Below, piece by piece: positions 10,941 through 23,032 of a stretch of 64,000 nucleotides of DNA (positions within the stretch are counted from its first letter, which is position 1; each line of letters begins with the position of its first letter). The translations under genes were made by a program, and so were the position numbers. A model generated the notes under the pieces. The model saw only the letters and a program-made list of their open reading frames with translations, did not search any database and was not told where the DNA came from. Source of the DNA: Diphasiastrum complanatum (taxonomy: Eukaryota > Streptophyta > Lycopodiopsida > Lycopodiales > Lycopodiaceae); contig CM055092.1 in NCBI GenBank assembly GCA_029204225.1, positions 21,479,669 through 21,543,668 on the forward strand. Reading direction: 5' to 3'.

Positions 10941-11722
10941 GCCTTTGAGAGGCTACAAGCTTCACATCTTTTTCCACACTTTCCGATTTAAAGAAATTGA
11001 CTCTAGAGATGCACAAAGATCTCAACCAAGATTGTACACTCAAATTTGGAATCCTCCCTATACACCCAATGGGATCACACCTTGACCCTCATTCTCTCAC
11101 AAAGAAAGCTTGACTAGAAACAATTTGAGCTTAATATAATCAATTTCAATTCTACACTTCAAATTTCCATGTACACAAAGTACACACGTGTGAAAGGACT
11201 CCAATAATGACTTTGTGACCTCAAAACAACTATATTTGAACACAATTCAAAGTGCTATAAGGTCTCCAAGGATCTAGATCACAAACATAGGAATCACACC
11301 ACACCAAAATCTAGTCAATTGGAAATTGGGCCTTGCTTTGATCACAAAATCAAAGAACAATAAATTTGAACCAAACCACACCAAATTAAATTATGAAAAT
11401 GGATTTGATCAAATAAACCTTATAGAGTTGTAAGGTTTGCTTATAATAATTCTAAAATTAAAAATACAAATACACCTTACAACTAGCTTCAGGATTCCAA
11501 ACTTGTCTACATTAGAACATTTCTATCTTGAACTTGTCTCTTTTAGTCAAATCTCTATTTTTAGTATTTGTAAGAGATCTTTAGGATGGGAAGGTCCTTG
11601 TCTGAGGGCCTTCTCTATTTTGAGGTGCCTCCTAGCCTCCCGCACCTAACAATATGCAAGAACCTTGGATTGGGACGGAGGCAGTAATACCACCGGGGGG
11701 CTTCCCTTTTACGTAGAGCATT
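10941..11722. other. No gene seen; one CACACGTGTG palindrome
   Basis: AT-rich, many short Gln/Asn-like CAA and ACC runs, no coding pattern. CACACGTGTG lies at 11183-11192, the palindrome also present in several copia LTRs here, so this may be an old LTR remnant. Confidence 0.4.
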
Positions 11723-11789
11723 GTTGAAAAAATCCGCATGATTTTGGAGGATCTCCTAAATCCTCCAAAATCATGCGGATTCTTTCAAC
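11723..11789. repeat. Near-perfect hairpin, 30-bp arms
   Basis: Arms 11723-11752 and 11760-11789 are inverted copies with one mismatch and a 7-base loop. The arm core is CCGCATGATTTTGGAGGAT. Derived pieces of the arm recur at 11821 and 11972, in the tandem repeat that follows. Confidence 0.9.
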
Positions 11790-11820
11790 ACGATTTTAAA
11801 GGATTCAAGAAATTCTCGAA

Positions 11821-12120
11821 AATCATGTTGAAAGAAACAGATACGATAATTTTACAAATATGTAAGATTCCTTTATCATAGACAAATTAAAACATAAAGA
11901 AATCTTAGGAGTTGTAAGGTTCCTTGAATACTTCTATTATTTAAGAAATAATATTTATAAACAATTTTGAGAGATCCTCCAAAATTATGTTGAAAGAAAT
12001 AGATACGATATGTAAGATTCCTTTATCATAGACAAATCAAAGCATAAAAAAATCTTAGGAGTTGTAAGGTTTCTCGAATCCTTCTATTTTTTAAGAAATA
12101 ATATCTATTTCCAATTTTGA
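11821..12120 (+). repeat. Tandem duplication, about 150-bp units
   Basis: 11821-11970 and 11983-12120 are two copies with small indels, each starting AATYATGTTGAAAGAAA and ending CCAATTTTGA or ACAATTTTGA. Non-coding. Confidence 0.9.
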
Positions 12121-12258
12121 ATGTCAAAGGCACCTCAAACAGGCCCACACAAGTCTTTTTTTTTTATCTCTCCCACTAGGGAGAGTGTATTTCACAATAA
12201 GTAAAGGATTTGGGAGTGTTTGAGAATATTGACATTTGGAGGATTGGAGGTTGTTGTC

Positions 12259-12654
12259 ATGGGTGGAGCAGAGCAAAAGTGGAGGGGTTTGAGCAGGTGG
12301 AATAGTCCCTTGGTGCAAGTTGTGATGATTGGATTTATATGTTTTTGTTGTCCTGCCATGTTCAACGTACTCACAGGCTTAGGTGGAAGGGGGCAGCAAA
12401 TTCCCAAAGTTGCCAACAACTCTCTCACGACTCTCTATGCAACATTTGCTATATTCGGCTTGCTTGGAGGAGGAGCTTATAATTTGCTTGGACCGCGAAG
12501 ATGTATCTTCCTTGGTTGCTCCTTTTACATGTTGTATGTAGGATCATTTCTGAGCTACAACCATAATGAAGGTTTTGTATTAGTGTCTAGTGAGGACCAC
12601 TTGTATATAGTGGCTTGTTGGTTGGTGGGACATGATTCTCGTAAGCGACAATAG
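12259..12654 (+). CDS. UNC93-like/MFS membrane protein, 5' exon
   Basis: The frame from ATG 12259 matches the start of plant UNC93-like (DUF895, major-facilitator type) proteins: WNSPLVQVVMIGFICFCCPA, then FNVLTGLGGRGQ, ANNSLTTLYATFAIFGLLGG, and YNLLGPRRCIFLGCSFYMLY, with YNHNEGFVLV near residue 109. About three hydrophobic segments lie near residues 18-38, 57-77 and 82-99. The ORF can be extended upstream to 12220, but M14 fits the family start. Similarity ends near 12586, and the ORF runs on only to 12654, where an intron or a break is likely; full-length relatives are over 400 residues. No further exon was found in the window. It is either the first exon of a gene with a very long intron, or a gene fragment. 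The exon itself has no stop or frameshift. Confidence 0.75.
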   Translation: MGGAEQKWRGLSRWNSPLVQVVMIGFICFCCPAMFNVLTGLGGRGQQIPKVANNSLTTLYATFAIFGLLGGGAYNLLGPRRCIFLGCSFYMLYVGSFLSYNHNEGFVLVSSEDHLYIVACWLVGHDSRKRQ

Positions 12655-13429
12655 TAAAAATTTTCATTAAAAATAAAGCTTTTATTTAGTCTCTCCACAA
12701 AGAAGAAAAACGTAGTGTGTGTGTGCATAAGTTTTCTGGTTTTTTAAAAATCAATGTACGGTGCTTCAGTTGATTCCTCCTATGCAAATCTATGATCTTG
12801 CTTGCTAGAATTTTAATTTTTTGCACCCAATAAAATGATTATAATATCATGATCAGATCGTTGGATTGGGTGTAAAGGTTACTAAAATGACTTTACTACC
12901 CAAGAATTGACATTTTATGGGCCATAGATTTTGACTTTTTAGGAGGTCTAATGTGGTGTCCCAAACTCTTTATGGACATCATATGAGTTGTAAACTACTT
13001 CTGAGATTTTATGGACTTCAATATTCTGTAATGTACTATTGAGCTAGTAGCATGTTGCTTTCACAAATGATAATCTACTCTATAGTTCATTTTATGGGCC
13101 TTTTTCATAAAATAATTGATGCACAAAGTTGAAACCACAATTTTCAAAAAAAACAAACTTCTTTGCATGATTTCATTTACTTCAAACATGTGAAGTAAAA
13201 TGCCACCACAATCCTTTACTATATAGAAAAGATGTGAAATTTTCTAGTTTCCCATGTTTTTTCTACTTAGCTAATATTTGGACCCCTTCTATCAAGTCCT
13301 CACCACATATTCAAAGACTAGGCAGACCCCAACAAAGAAACAATAGGGAATCAGATAGTAGACAAAACAACCAAACCAAACCTAGATCGATCAGATCTAG
13401 CCCCCAAACTATGAATTAACTAGTGGGAT
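12655..13429. other. No gene seen
   Basis: AT-rich DNA after the UNC93-like exon. If that gene is live, this would be intron sequence. No exon-like stretch of the family could be read. Confidence 0.4.
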
Positions 13430-13519
13430 AGAGGAATTACACCAATAGTATGTGGCTACTAATATCAAAATCAAGCATACACTAGTGAGAGCCAAATAGG
13501 TTTACTTATATCTTCCAAG
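13430..13519. repeat. Left arm of distant inverted repeat
   Basis: About 90 bp whose reverse complement recurs at 16993-17082 with a few differences. The core includes CAAGCATACACTAGTGAGAG. The arms are about 3.5 kb apart and could be terminal inverted repeats of a non-autonomous DNA element; no clear target duplication was seen. Confidence 0.8.
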
Positions 13520-15016
<1,497 letters not shown>

Positions 15017-15180
15017 TTGCATGTCAAGATTTTAGACTTCTGCATAATTGCATGTCAAGTATCTATGATCAATCATGATTGCATGTCAAGTATCTATGAT
15101 CCATCATGATTGCATGTCAAGTATCTATGATCCACTATGATTGCATGTCAAGTTTCTATGATCCTTCATGATTGCATGTC
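15017..15180 (+). repeat. 31-bp tandem repeat, about 5.3 copies
   Basis: Units begin TTGCATGTCAAG and are 31 bp long: at 15017 (diverged), 15048, 15079, 15110 and 15141, with a partial unit at 15172. The repeat has no unique spacers, so it is a minisatellite and not a CRISPR array. Confidence 0.95.
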
Positions 15181-15354
15181 GAAAGAATTAAGAATTCTGA
15201 AGAAAATCCTATGCTTCTGATAAGCTAGATTTGGAATTAAGTCCATTGAAAGAAACTAGTTTATGTTACTATGTTGAGACCTTTTTTTTGAATCCAATGT
15301 ATATGTAATTGGCATAGGCCAATTGGTTTTGCAGAATGAAAAGAGATATCCTTT

Positions 15355-15370
15355 GGGGGGGGGGGGGGGG
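15355..15370 (+). repeat. Poly-G run of 16
   Basis: Sixteen consecutive G followed by TCCCC; a possible quadruplex or an assembly weak point. Confidence 0.95.
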
Positions 15371-15866
15371 TCCCCATCTTGCCCCCTCAATGCTTATGCT
15401 GTATGTGAATGAATTTTATGTGATCCATTGTTTTCGAGTTTTCATTTTCAAGTCTAATTTGATTTCATTTGAGTTGATTCAAGACTTGTTTTATGTGAAT
15501 GATAAATTAATAAGTCCATTGGCCTTTAAAATTATAGGAGAGACATTCCCTTCGAGTTCACAAGTTTAGTGTTATTTACACCTTTTGTGAAATAAAACAT
15601 GTATTTGTTTTTGTCTCTTAAAGGAACATCCTGAGCCCGGCCCGAGATCCGAAAGAAAATCTTCGACATCCTTAATTTCACTCTAAAAATGCAAAAATAC
15701 AGTTACTATTGCCATTTCATTAGAATTTTACTAGAAAAATCCTTTGAAATTCATGTTTGATTCATAAAAGATTTACAAAAAATTTGATTAGAAAGCAACA
15801 TTTTTGTGTAGATTTTTAAGTTTTTTCAAAATTTTAATGTCCAAGCCAGAAAAAAAAAAGTATTTT
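15371..15866. other. No gene seen
   Basis: AT-rich; leads into the foldback. No coding pattern. Confidence 0.4.
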
Positions 15867-16364
15867 CTATGTTGAACATAGCAAGTTTTTTTATTTTGCA
15901 ACGATTCGCTATGCTCAACATAGAAAACTTTCTTCCTATCGCCCGGATTCTATGCTAAGCATAACATCTCTTCAATCGTTACGGGGCTATGTTATACTCA
16001 ACATAAGATATTATCTTCCTCTCTCCCGAGTTCTATGTTGAGCATATAGCATGCCTTCTCACTCAATGCGGTTATGCTATGCTCAGCATAGGATCTCCTC
16101 TTTTGCTCGGCATAGAACAAGGGCAAGTGAAAGAGGAGATCATATACTCAACATAGCATAACCACGTTGAGTGAGAAGGCACGTTATGCTCAGCATAGGA
16201 CTTGGGAGAGAGGAAGAGAATATCTTATGTTGAGCATAGCATACCCTCGTAAAGATTGAAGAAATGTTATGCTCAACATAGAACCCGGGCGAGAGGAAGA
16301 AAGTTTTCTATGCTGAGCATAGCAAATCGTTGCAAACTAAAAAAACTTGCTATGCTCAGCATAG
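15867..16364. repeat. 500-bp foldback with nested palindromes
   Basis: The left arm (15867 to about 16108) is the inverted copy of the right arm (about 16120-16364), with a short centre near 16113. Inside both arms the palindromic word CTATGCTCAGCATAG or close variants (for example CTATGTTGAACATAG) recurs about every 40 bp, at least a dozen times. The outermost copies are at 15867 and 16350. RNA from either strand would form one long stem. No coding pattern. It could be a foldback/MITE-type element or a small-RNA precursor. Confidence 0.9.
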
Positions 16365-16992
16365 AATTAAAAAGAAACTAAACTTTTCTCCTAAGATTAT
16401 CATGACACAATATTGGTCTATGCTATGCCAAGCATAACATCTTTATCTATTTAAATAAATTAAACCTTTGTAATACTATCCTGAACATAGAGAAAGACTT
16501 TTAAAAATTAAAAAATTACAAATATTACCTGGACAGAAAGTGGATTGTTGAAAGCTATGCGCGAGATTATAGAAGTTCAAAATCAAAAGAAAAGAAAAAA
16601 CAACAAAATTGGTGATCTGGGATGATTCAAAAGCCCATAACCATTTTGAAAACTTCCAAAATGCAACATTCTAAAATGTGATGCAATTTATATCTACAAA
16701 AAATATTTTCATAGTTAGAAGGGCTTAGAGGGTGTCAATACCCACAATTGGACTAATCTCAGATTATTATCACATTAGGAGGTCAGTAGGCCTACCTCAA
16801 CCCGTAAGTTAATTATGATTATGATGGCCCTCTTGTGTGTAAGGTCATAATTAATGGTTGGAGGCCTAAAACTCAAGATGGTGGATATGTATGGGTCTAT
16901 TAGTGACTCATAGGAAAAATCGATGAGGTGGCCTAGTTAGGTTGCTGATGTGTCTAGTGACATGTCACAGTGACTACTAGTGCTGCATGGGC
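16365..16992. other. No gene seen
   Basis: Begins with a few more diverged copies of the foldback word (16419, 16476), then AT-rich sequence without coding pattern. Confidence 0.4.
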
Positions 16993-17082
16993 CTTGGAAG
17001 GTATAAGCAAACCTATTTGGCTCTCACTAGTGTATGCTTGATTTTGGTATTAGTAGCCACATACTATTGGTGTAGTTCCTCT
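16993..17082. repeat. Right arm of distant inverted repeat
   Basis: Reverse-complement partner of 13430-13519, with about 90 bp of high identity ending near GTAGTTCCTCT. Confidence 0.8.
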
Positions 17083-17711
17083 CCCCTTAGGGATATCTCA
17101 AATTTACAAAACCAGAAACCCAACAAGCTATTTTATATGAAGAATATATTTGTGAATTTATTAACATTTCATATGATTCCTTGGAAGGTAAGTTTTAGTA
17201 CCTGTTGCCCTTGGACGATGTCACATGAATGAATAATGAAATTGTTTTCTAAAAATCGTTTCTCTTATATAGATCTTCAATAAATTCTTTTACGATTATG
17301 CAAGTCAATTCTCTATATTATTAACGAAGAAAATCTTAAGATAAGTCATTTAGGAAAAAGTGTTGGGACATTAATTGTATTTGATACTATTAATGTCATA
17401 CAATTCTTCTTTATAACTTCTCCTTGGGCATATCTAGACTAATATGCACCCCTTGGAACTCATGTGGTTTCCTATATAAAGAGGAAGAAGTAGGAAGAAT
17501 AGAACAAAAAAATATCTATCAAAAATTCTAGGAGGAATCGATTACTTGAATAATTGATGACATGTTTCTTAAATCAGGTTCGATAAAATACTTTGATATT
17601 TCAGAAATCATTTAAGGGTTATAGTAGATATCTAGTTAGAAGATTTAAGAGAAGAAAATTAAAAAACATTCTTGTAGTAGAAGAGTTGATGATTACAAGT
17701 CTGATTGATTT
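17083..17711. other. No gene seen; LTR-like stretch
   Basis: 17360-17520 has a TGTTGGGACA start-like word and a TATATAAAGAGG TATA box (about 17475), suggesting a decayed LTR ahead of the chromovirus tail. Not provable from one copy. Confidence 0.3.
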
Positions 17712-18218
17712 GTGTCAGAACTAGGGAATTCTATTGCAAGATGTTTGTTAACATGTTCCTTGCTGATAGAAATCAACTTGATCTTAGTGAGGACTGAGAT
17801 CCGTGAGTTGATGCAAGAGATGAAATTCATGCTAACAATATATTACAAATTGTCTCCTAGATATAGAGGACCGTATCAAATCTTGAAAAAGATCACATCC
17901 TTAGCTTTCCAATTGGACCTCCCGGAAGGAACTCAAGTGCATCCGGTTTTTCACGTAAGAAGACTCATGAGTCTACGTGACAGGGCGTATCTTGGTTCTG
18001 GAGACCAATTGGACTTGTTGGATGAATCATCGAGTATGTCTCGACTTGAACATGAAAATATCTTGGATACAAGAACTAAACGATTGAGAAATCGTATAGT
18101 AACCGAGCATCTGGTTTGATGGAAGGGATGCACAGACGATGATGATTCCTGGGAGCAAGAAGGAAGATTAAGAAGGAATTTTGTGAAGAATTGCCAAGAA
18201 TTGGCAAATCTAGCTTGA
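17712..18218 (+). pseudogene. Chromovirus integrase tail and chromodomain
   Basis: Reads YYKLSPRYRGPYQILKKI, then FQLDLPEGTQVHPVFHVRRL, the signature end of Ty3/gypsy integrases, followed by ENILDTRTKRLRNR and TEHLV. The frame has a TGA at 18117-18119 but continues WKGCTDDDDSWEQEGRLRR to a stop at 18216. That continuation is a chromodomain with its WKG and SWE aromatic positions, so the element was a chromovirus; such domains bind modified histone H3 tails and steer integration. The stop is one C-to-T change from CGA (family residue Lys or Arg). The rest of pol is missing upstream. Confidence 0.85.
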
Positions 18219-19646
18219 TCAAAAACCATGTAAATTTTGTACATAAGTGGATTCCACACATGTGATTCTAAGATTCCACGTGGCAATCCACTCCTAATGT
18301 AGGTTAGGTCAAGTCCATAGAATTGTTTATGTCATTTTGGTAGTGATTCCTAGTTTATAGGACCTAAATCCTAGATTTAAGATGAAAAATTGACCAACTA
18401 GCTATCTACCAAACATGACTCTAGGAAAGAGACTAGGGTTTCATTTTAGAGAAAAATGACTGAGTTAAATTCCTTATTACATGCTGGAAATCCACCTAAC
18501 TTCACAAAGGAAGTCGAAGTTGCTATGTATTCCAAGCTCCCATAGTGAGAAGATAGAATATTTTTGGAGGGCAATCTCAAGCTAGTTCAGTATGTACATT
18601 AAGTTTTTGTGATCCAAATGCAACCAAATCAATTCCTACTTGTTTCTCAGCTTGAAGGCCGTACTACAGCCTGTAGTACACACGTGTGGGCTCTGATTTC
18701 AATGTTGATCTTTTGATTGTTAATGCTTGTTGTTTGTCAAATTGCCAATCTAAGTCAACTTTTTTGTGTCTAGTTTTTTGATAGATTGTTAAGCAAGCAT
18801 TCAATCACTCTTGTGGATCTTTTGTAGATCCATTTATGGTCCTAAAGTATAGTACTTTCACAAATTTCTCTCAAGAAATGAAGAAAGAGGAGAGGCCATG
18901 AAGAGCCCATGGACAGGTCACGCGAGGTGAAGGAGAGCGGGGACTCAGTGTATGTGAGTGTGTGACAGCTCCAAGGACTTGGTTTAATGCCCAAATGAAT
19001 TCTAGATCGTCGGATCCAGATCCATGATAATCAATGATAAAGATAAGTTTCTTGTGGTGAAGTGTGGGTCGTTGGATTGCTATCAGCCATTAGATGAACT
19101 TTGAAGGAGCCTTGAAAAATGCTAAAGAGAGTTGAAATGCAAACCTGGCTTCAACTTCATTAAAAATTTTCACTCTGAAGTGGGAGTTGGGTCCTTTCAC
19201 TAGTGAAGTTTGAAGTTTCTTCAAGCTGAAAAAACAGTTCAAAAGCTCAAAAAGTCCCTATTTTTGGGTCCTTGATCCAAACGAAAGGCACCCGGACTGT
19301 ACCTGCAAGTACGGTACTGCAAAATAGAGTGATTACAGTGGAGAAAGTGTTCGGAGTGTGCCAAAAGTGATTCCACCATTCCATTGGGCACGTAGTTGGG
19401 AGTTGGTGACAAAGTGCATTTTGGAAGGTGACGCCAATTTGGCTTTCAATTTGGTAGAAAAGCAGGGTGACCTGGTAAGAAAAAAATAGTAGGATATTAT
19501 TTTCAACTTATGACATCACATTTGGCCTTGGCATACAGTTTATAGCCTACGGTTGAAGTTTCAGGCAATTTTGGGATGACAAACATGGGAGAGTCCATTT
19601 TGAAGGAAAGTAGCAAATCGAACGGGATTTCCAACTATGCAGTGTG
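18219..19646. other. No gene seen; LTR-like remnants
   Basis: Non-coding. CACACGTGTG occurs at 18679-18688, preceded by the small hairpin GTACTACAGCCTGTAGTAC, in a context like the copia LTR near 23530. This suggests old copia LTR sequence. Confidence 0.4.
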
Positions 19647-19997
19647 TGTAGGGTCTTTGATCCAACGCTGTAATAGCCCCTCGCCTGTCAACAAGGGTTT
19701 GTTCGCTGGATAGGCACCTAACTATGCATAGATGCTACTTTTAGTTAGTTCCCTACTTTTACCTAACTCCACTTCCACTAATACTACGCACACTAATTCT
19801 ACTCTCCCTTAACTAACTTCATCATAATTGTTGGTGAAAGGGAAGGGTAGAATCTAAGAAAAAGAAGGAGAAGAGAGATAGAGTTGAGAGGTAGGTTAAC
19901 TCAAAAGTTCAAGATGCATGCTAATGGAGAAGCCATACGTATTAAAACAACAACATAGAAATGGAAACAATTAGAAACACACAACAAAAAGCATTAC
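19647..19997 (-). mobile_element. Gypsy LTR fragment, minus strand
   Basis: Reverse complement of the 3' part of the gypsy 1 LTR (5797-6602), ending at TGTAGGGTC (the CA end read on the minus strand). About 350 bp remain. It truncates the gene pair that starts at 19998. No primer site follows its 3' end. Confidence 0.75.
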
Positions 19998-20818
19998 AGT
20001 TTCAGAATCATTTTGTTGCAAGATATATAATGATGTACAAAATTCACTAAAAATGAGCACGGGATTAAAAACAGTCAGATTGAGTTGGTTTATTTCCTTG
20101 AATATATTTGTGGATTTCTTTTCAAGTGTCAATGTACACAAAACCCCAACGATGTTTGTATGCAAAAATCTATCAAATAGTTTATTATCTGAATTTATAA
20201 ATGAAGGCTGGGACAAAAGATCAGATGGAGAAACAGAATGCAAAATTAAAATGTCTTCCATGTGCTTTCATTATCAAATTGAAAAACAAATGTTGAGCTT
20301 ATGCTTTCATTATCAAAGATGGAAAAAAAATAAAGGTAAATGGGTGCCACTCGATCAAGACTTGAAATCCAGTGGACATTCAAAACGAAAAAATATTGAA
20401 ATTATATACAATGATGCCATTTTGACATGTGTTGAGGTGGAAGAAGATTGGAGTCAAAAAGTACATTCGGCAGGAAGTATTGCTCCTACATGATGATGCA
20501 CTTTCAGACTTCAGATTCATTTTCAATGTTAAACTCGTAAGTAACTGTAAACACTCGATCTTTTATGAACAATTTCAATCAAAACTATCTAATACAAACT
20601 CTGTACTAATTCTAACTAACTTTGTATTAATTTTATGCAAGTACGTAAAAGACATGAGCTCGAGATCAAATGTAGAGATATTGACGAAACAATCCAACTT
20701 ATGGAACAACATTGAGATTCACTATCAACAATACATGCCAATGTCTTTTTATCATTATAAAAAATTGCATTCCATTATTAGACTATGGACACAAGCTGAT
20801 TGTAAGAATCTATTGTGA
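19998..20818 (+). pseudogene. Unrecognised intron-containing gene U, copy 1 (3' end)
   Basis: I do not recognise this protein. It matches the minus-strand gene at 46537-47331. The exon 19998-20536 reads NSLKMSTG, later KGKWVPLDQDLKSSGHSK and YNDAILTCVEVEEDW, and, after a small deletion near 20455, YIRQEVLLLHDDALSDFRF and FIFNVKL. A clean donor GTAAGT follows. The last exon, 20641-20818, reads VRKRHELEIKCRDIDETIQL, coiled-coil-like, and ends WTQADCKNLL. Its acceptor is mutated here (GCAA before the exon; GCAG in the other copy). The splice phase is 0 and joins KL to VRK. It converges on the Ulp1-like gene, with about 90 bp between stops. The 5' part is lost at the gypsy LTR. Confidence 0.65.
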
Positions 20819-20906
20819 TATCAATAAAAAAAACCCATAAACGGATTTTTTACAAGTAAAATGATTGTATCTGTTTTTTTATGTCTCTCTATTTACAAAT
20901 AGATCT

Positions 20907-22560
20907 CTATTCGATCAATTTTTCTATATTTTCTATATCAGTATTAGGAACCAATAAAGCAACAACTCCTATAATCTCGCCCTCCTCTGTTTCGGGAAGG
21001 GCCTTGATGTCTTTTAAGGCAAGAAGAATATCTGCTACAAAATTGCCTTCCTCTGTATTAGGAAGGACTTTTATTCCTTTTTTATCATATAAAATAAGAT
21101 TTGCATCTTGAACAACCTGAAAGGCTGTTAGGGCAAGAGCAGCTTCCTTTTGAGGGCCCTCGATTGCAGGTGCAACGCTTACATCGTAATGGGCAAAGGT
21201 TCCGACCAACTCTTGTCGAAATCTATATACATCATCAGGAGTATACGGCTCAAGAGTGAACTGTCATCACAAAACACGAGAATCAGCAAATTACAAACAA
21301 TTATAGTAATAAAATATGAATCAAAATGAAATGAACTACAAATGAATAGAATATTACCTTTTCAATATCTACATCCATTTGTAAATTATACTATTCAAAA
21401 AATAGCTTCGTATTGTACAGGACGAACCATGCACAACTAAAAGCGTCATTTTGTTGTACACACTGCATATATAGAACGAAAATTAGTAATATTATAATAG
21501 AAATTTTATTTATGCTATGACGATACATTTGAATTAAAAATGGAATACATGCATATCAGAGATAAATTGAATATACCTTGAGAGATTTATTGGTTATATC
21601 TCCAATACAAGTTGTCGTTGTCGGTATTTTTCAAACGACATCATGAAGTAGAGAATCAAATTCTCTATGTGTATTTGCAGCTGAGTTTAATTTTACACAT
21701 AGAAAATTTGATACTCCCTCCTTATTTATCTTTACAAAAAGAATGTTTAGGCTCCAATGCCGACTGCAATAACCAAGATACAAATATTGTTAAATTCATA
21801 TTTATGAAAAAATTTCGTTCTTATTAAAGCAATGAGGCATGCAACAATCCAGATTAAAGCAACAAAAAGAAAAGAGCAATCCTTACTTATTTTTATATGG
21901 AATCAAATAAAATTTTGCCATAGGATTGCACTCGATAAAATAGACAGCCTTCTCAAAATTGGCTTCTTTCGACTTTACCGCTCCCATGAAAAATGGACTA
22001 ACTACAAAAACTGTACCATGGGAATCGAAACTAATACTATTCTGCAAAAAAAAAAACTCCAGTCTCTACTATTGCATCTGAAATTTTTGAGGTCTTATCT
22101 TTTAGCTCGGCACAAAATTTGGGACCTAATCTAAAGCTTCTACGTGTATCTGGAAAAAAAAAATCAAAAAAGTTGCTAAGAAGATCAATTTTATTAGCTA
22201 GGTAGGCCTCATATTGATTATAATGGTCAAAATAAAAAAGAAACCTGGGTTGGATCGTATGGAATTCTCATAAAAACATTATGTACAGGAGCAGAAACAG
22301 AAGTGGAAAGAATATTTATAGATTTCTCTGTTATTCTGTCTAGCTCCTCTTGGGTAATCAACACTTTTGGTGATGAAACCTATAAAGGAGCTAGACGAAT
22401 AACTGGAGGAGGACTGGGTGAAGATTCTCAAATTGAGTCAGATTCTCCAGCATCTGACTCAGAGCTCAAAAAGACATGGGGTCTCTTGGCCAGGATATGT
22501 CTAGGAGGAAGGAAAGCAGCTGGCCTTCGAGATCCATCCTTCTTGGGGACAACCTGCTTT
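20907..22560 (-). pseudogene. Ulp1/C48-type SUMO-protease-like gene, copy 1
   Basis: Spliced gene on the minus strand. Exons: about 22560-22244 (Lys/Arg-rich, acidic ESDAGESDS, then ITQEELDRITEKSINILSTS), 22149-22057, 22041-21887 (GTVFVVSPFFMGAVKSKEAN to NPMAKFYLIPYKN), 21763-21577 (RHWSL, then LNSAANTHREFDSLLHDV), 21462-21358 (QQNDAFSCAWFVLYNTKLFF) and 21260-20907. The last introns are GT-AG and keep frame (phases 2, 0, 0). HWSL and Q-x6-C are the His and Gln/Cys regions of Ulp1-type deSUMOylating cysteine proteases. The usual Asp seems replaced (VKLNS). Breaks: TGA in the LLHDVV exon, TAG after KLFFE, a homopolymer shift near 22045, and stops near 22429 and 22381. The last exon is a C-terminal extension of about 118 residues of unknown role. 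Transposon-borne Ulp1 domains are known in plants; no transposase is visible here. Confidence 0.7.
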
Positions 22561-22648
22561 CTCTTCCTCCTAGAGTAGTAGGCACGTTGGGTCTATCCAG
22601 AGGCAGGTCTCTGGAGGTGCTAGCATTATCAATATGCAGACCAGAATA

Positions 22649-22908
22649 TCTGTCTCGAAGCCTTTTGAGAATGATGAAATCCTTTGGCATGATGGTGACA
22701 TGCTTACCATGCACTGCCAAAAGACAAGTATCCTCAAAACACTGGGACATAAAATTTCTACAGCACCCTACAAGGCCTGTATGGCTGTCACGGCAAAACG
22801 AACATCCAGCCCAAGTGACAGAGTGACATTTTGTACAGATCGACCGAAAGGAGCTCTAGAGATCAATAGTTTAGTTGATCTCTGGAGTTTTCTGATCTCC
22901 TTCAGCCA
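22649..22908 (-). pseudogene. Histone H3-fold domain, CENH3-like (broken)
   Basis: Minus-strand reading LKEIRKLQRSTKLLISRAPF, then LDVRFAVTAIQAL, a TAG at 22770-22768, GAVEI, a one-base frameshift near 22745, and FEDTCLLAVHGKHVTIMPKD with a RLRDR end. This follows the whole H3 core in order: alpha-N (LREIRRYQKST), the LPF loop, alpha-2 (AVMALQEA) and loop 2 to alpha-3 ([21 protein letters not shown]). The alpha-N and loop sequence are too divergent for canonical H3, which is more like a centromeric or other variant. The frame of FEDT..RLRDR stays open downstream to 22466, into the Ulp1-like gene, with no H3-type C-terminus. No N-terminal tail was identified. The TAG is one C-to-T change from CAG. 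Confidence 0.75.
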
Positions 22909-23032
22909 TACCTACTTCCTGCCATGCTTGCAGAAAATCAATACTTAGGTGATGGATGGTGGATGATGAGTGTGATATCCTACTCTTGCTTATCTATGGC
23001 TCCCTACCAGGTTATATCCAAGGCAATCCCTA
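22909..23032. other. Flank of copia A; no gene assigned
   Basis: Upstream side of the H3-like sequence (minus strand) up to the copia A insertion. TTTTCTGCAAG on the minus strand could be an old acceptor for the H3-like exon. The 5 bp CCCTA at 23028-23032 are the left target duplication. Confidence 0.4.

Noticed and set aside
12170-12187. T-run followed by CTCTCCC..GGGAGAG hairpin as a terminator
   Set aside because: A bacterial-type terminator has no meaning here, and the T-run is on the wrong side of the hairpin.
15017-15180. Possible CRISPR-like array
   Set aside because: 31-bp units are directly adjacent with no unique spacers, and the genome is plant-like.
16987-17232. Small hydrophobic ORF (81 codons)
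   Set aside because: Overlaps the inverted-repeat arm at 16993-17082 and has no family resemblance or coding bias.
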